From contig NC_084677.1 of the NCBI RefSeq assembly GCF_028389875.1, positions 8,102,017 through 8,166,016 on the forward strand: DNA of 64,000 bases. The letters are read 5' to 3'. Position 1 is the first letter of the stretch, and every line of letters starts with the position of its first letter. Below, in pieces: positions 38,456-64,000 of this stretch. The stretch comes from Rhea pennata. Taxonomy: Eukaryota; Chordata; Aves; Rheiformes; Rheidae. The notes below the pieces were generated by a model. It searched no databases. It was not told the DNA's origin and worked only from the letters and a program-made list of their open reading frames with translations. The position numbers were made by a program, and so were the translations under genes.

Positions 38456-38485
38456 GCGGCGCGGCGCGGCGCGGCGCGGCGCGGC
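38456..38485 (+). repeat. (GCGGC)6 pentanucleotide repeat
   Basis: Six perfect head-to-tail copies of GCGGC, about 90 bp upstream of the YY1 element in the PARN promoter. Confidence 0.92.
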
Positions 38486-38713
38486 GCAGGAGCCCGGCGG
38501 CCCCGGCGGCGGAGGCGGCGGCAGGGCGAGCCTCGCCCCCGCCCTCACCCCTCCCCCGCCAGCACAAGGCCTCGACAAGATGGCGGCGCGCCGGCGCGCG
38601 GCGCTGTCACGTGGGCGCTCGCGTGCGGGGCGGGCGGGGGGGAGAGGGGGAGGGGCTGTTTCCGGAAGCGCGCGGCGGCGGCGGCGCCGGGCCGGGCTGG
38701 TGCGGGCGCAGGG

Positions 38714-64000
<25,287 letters not shown>

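Overview
This window is vertebrate nuclear DNA and almost certainly from a bird. It has large AT-rich introns with GT-AG splice sites, three CpG-island promoters, and chicken-repeat-1 (CR1) LINE fragments. One CR1 copy ends in the typical avian tail of two GATTCTATGA-like octamers. The species cannot be named from the sequence alone.

Three protein-coding genes can be reconstructed exon by exon, and reading phase is kept at every junction. (1) PLA2G10, plus strand, 13285-24786, four coding exons, 161 aa: a complete secreted group X phospholipase A2. (2) BFAR, minus strand, 31127 down to 26789, seven coding exons, 449 aa, with a non-coding first exon in the CpG island near 32.77-32.85 kb: a complete RING-SAM-transmembrane bifunctional apoptosis regulator. 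(3) PARN, plus strand, from 38714 to beyond the right edge; 19 coding exons encode the first 439 residues of the poly(A)-specific ribonuclease. All four DEDD catalytic residues are present (D28, E30, D292, D382). The RRM and C-terminal exons lie outside the window.

Layout: 1-13.0 kb has no recognisable gene and holds a 0.9-kb antisense CR1 (7.2-8.1 kb) and an ancient MIR/CORE-SINE-like copy (9.6-9.7 kb). PLA2G10 follows at 13.0-26 kb. It is tail-to-tail with BFAR, and a cluster of poly(A) signals on both strands lies at 25.6-26.1 kb. BFAR (26-33 kb) is head-to-head with PARN across about 6 kb of mostly AT-rich spacer that contains one unexplained GC-richer patch at 37.03-37.39 kb. PARN fills 38.7-64 kb, with two sense-oriented CR1 copies in introns 16 and 18. 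The PLA2G10-BFAR-PARN order matches the human 16p13 arrangement, so this looks like a conserved block. The genes are not a functional operon: one makes a secreted lipase, one an ER/membrane apoptosis scaffold, and one a nuclear/cytoplasmic deadenylase.

I found no undescribed system. The more interesting residual signals are a near-perfect 26-bp palindrome in PARN intron 6, a CR1 insertion about 15 bp from a PARN splice donor, a frameshifting tandem splice donor in BFAR, opposed poly(A) signals 4 nt apart, and the unidentified 37-kb patch.
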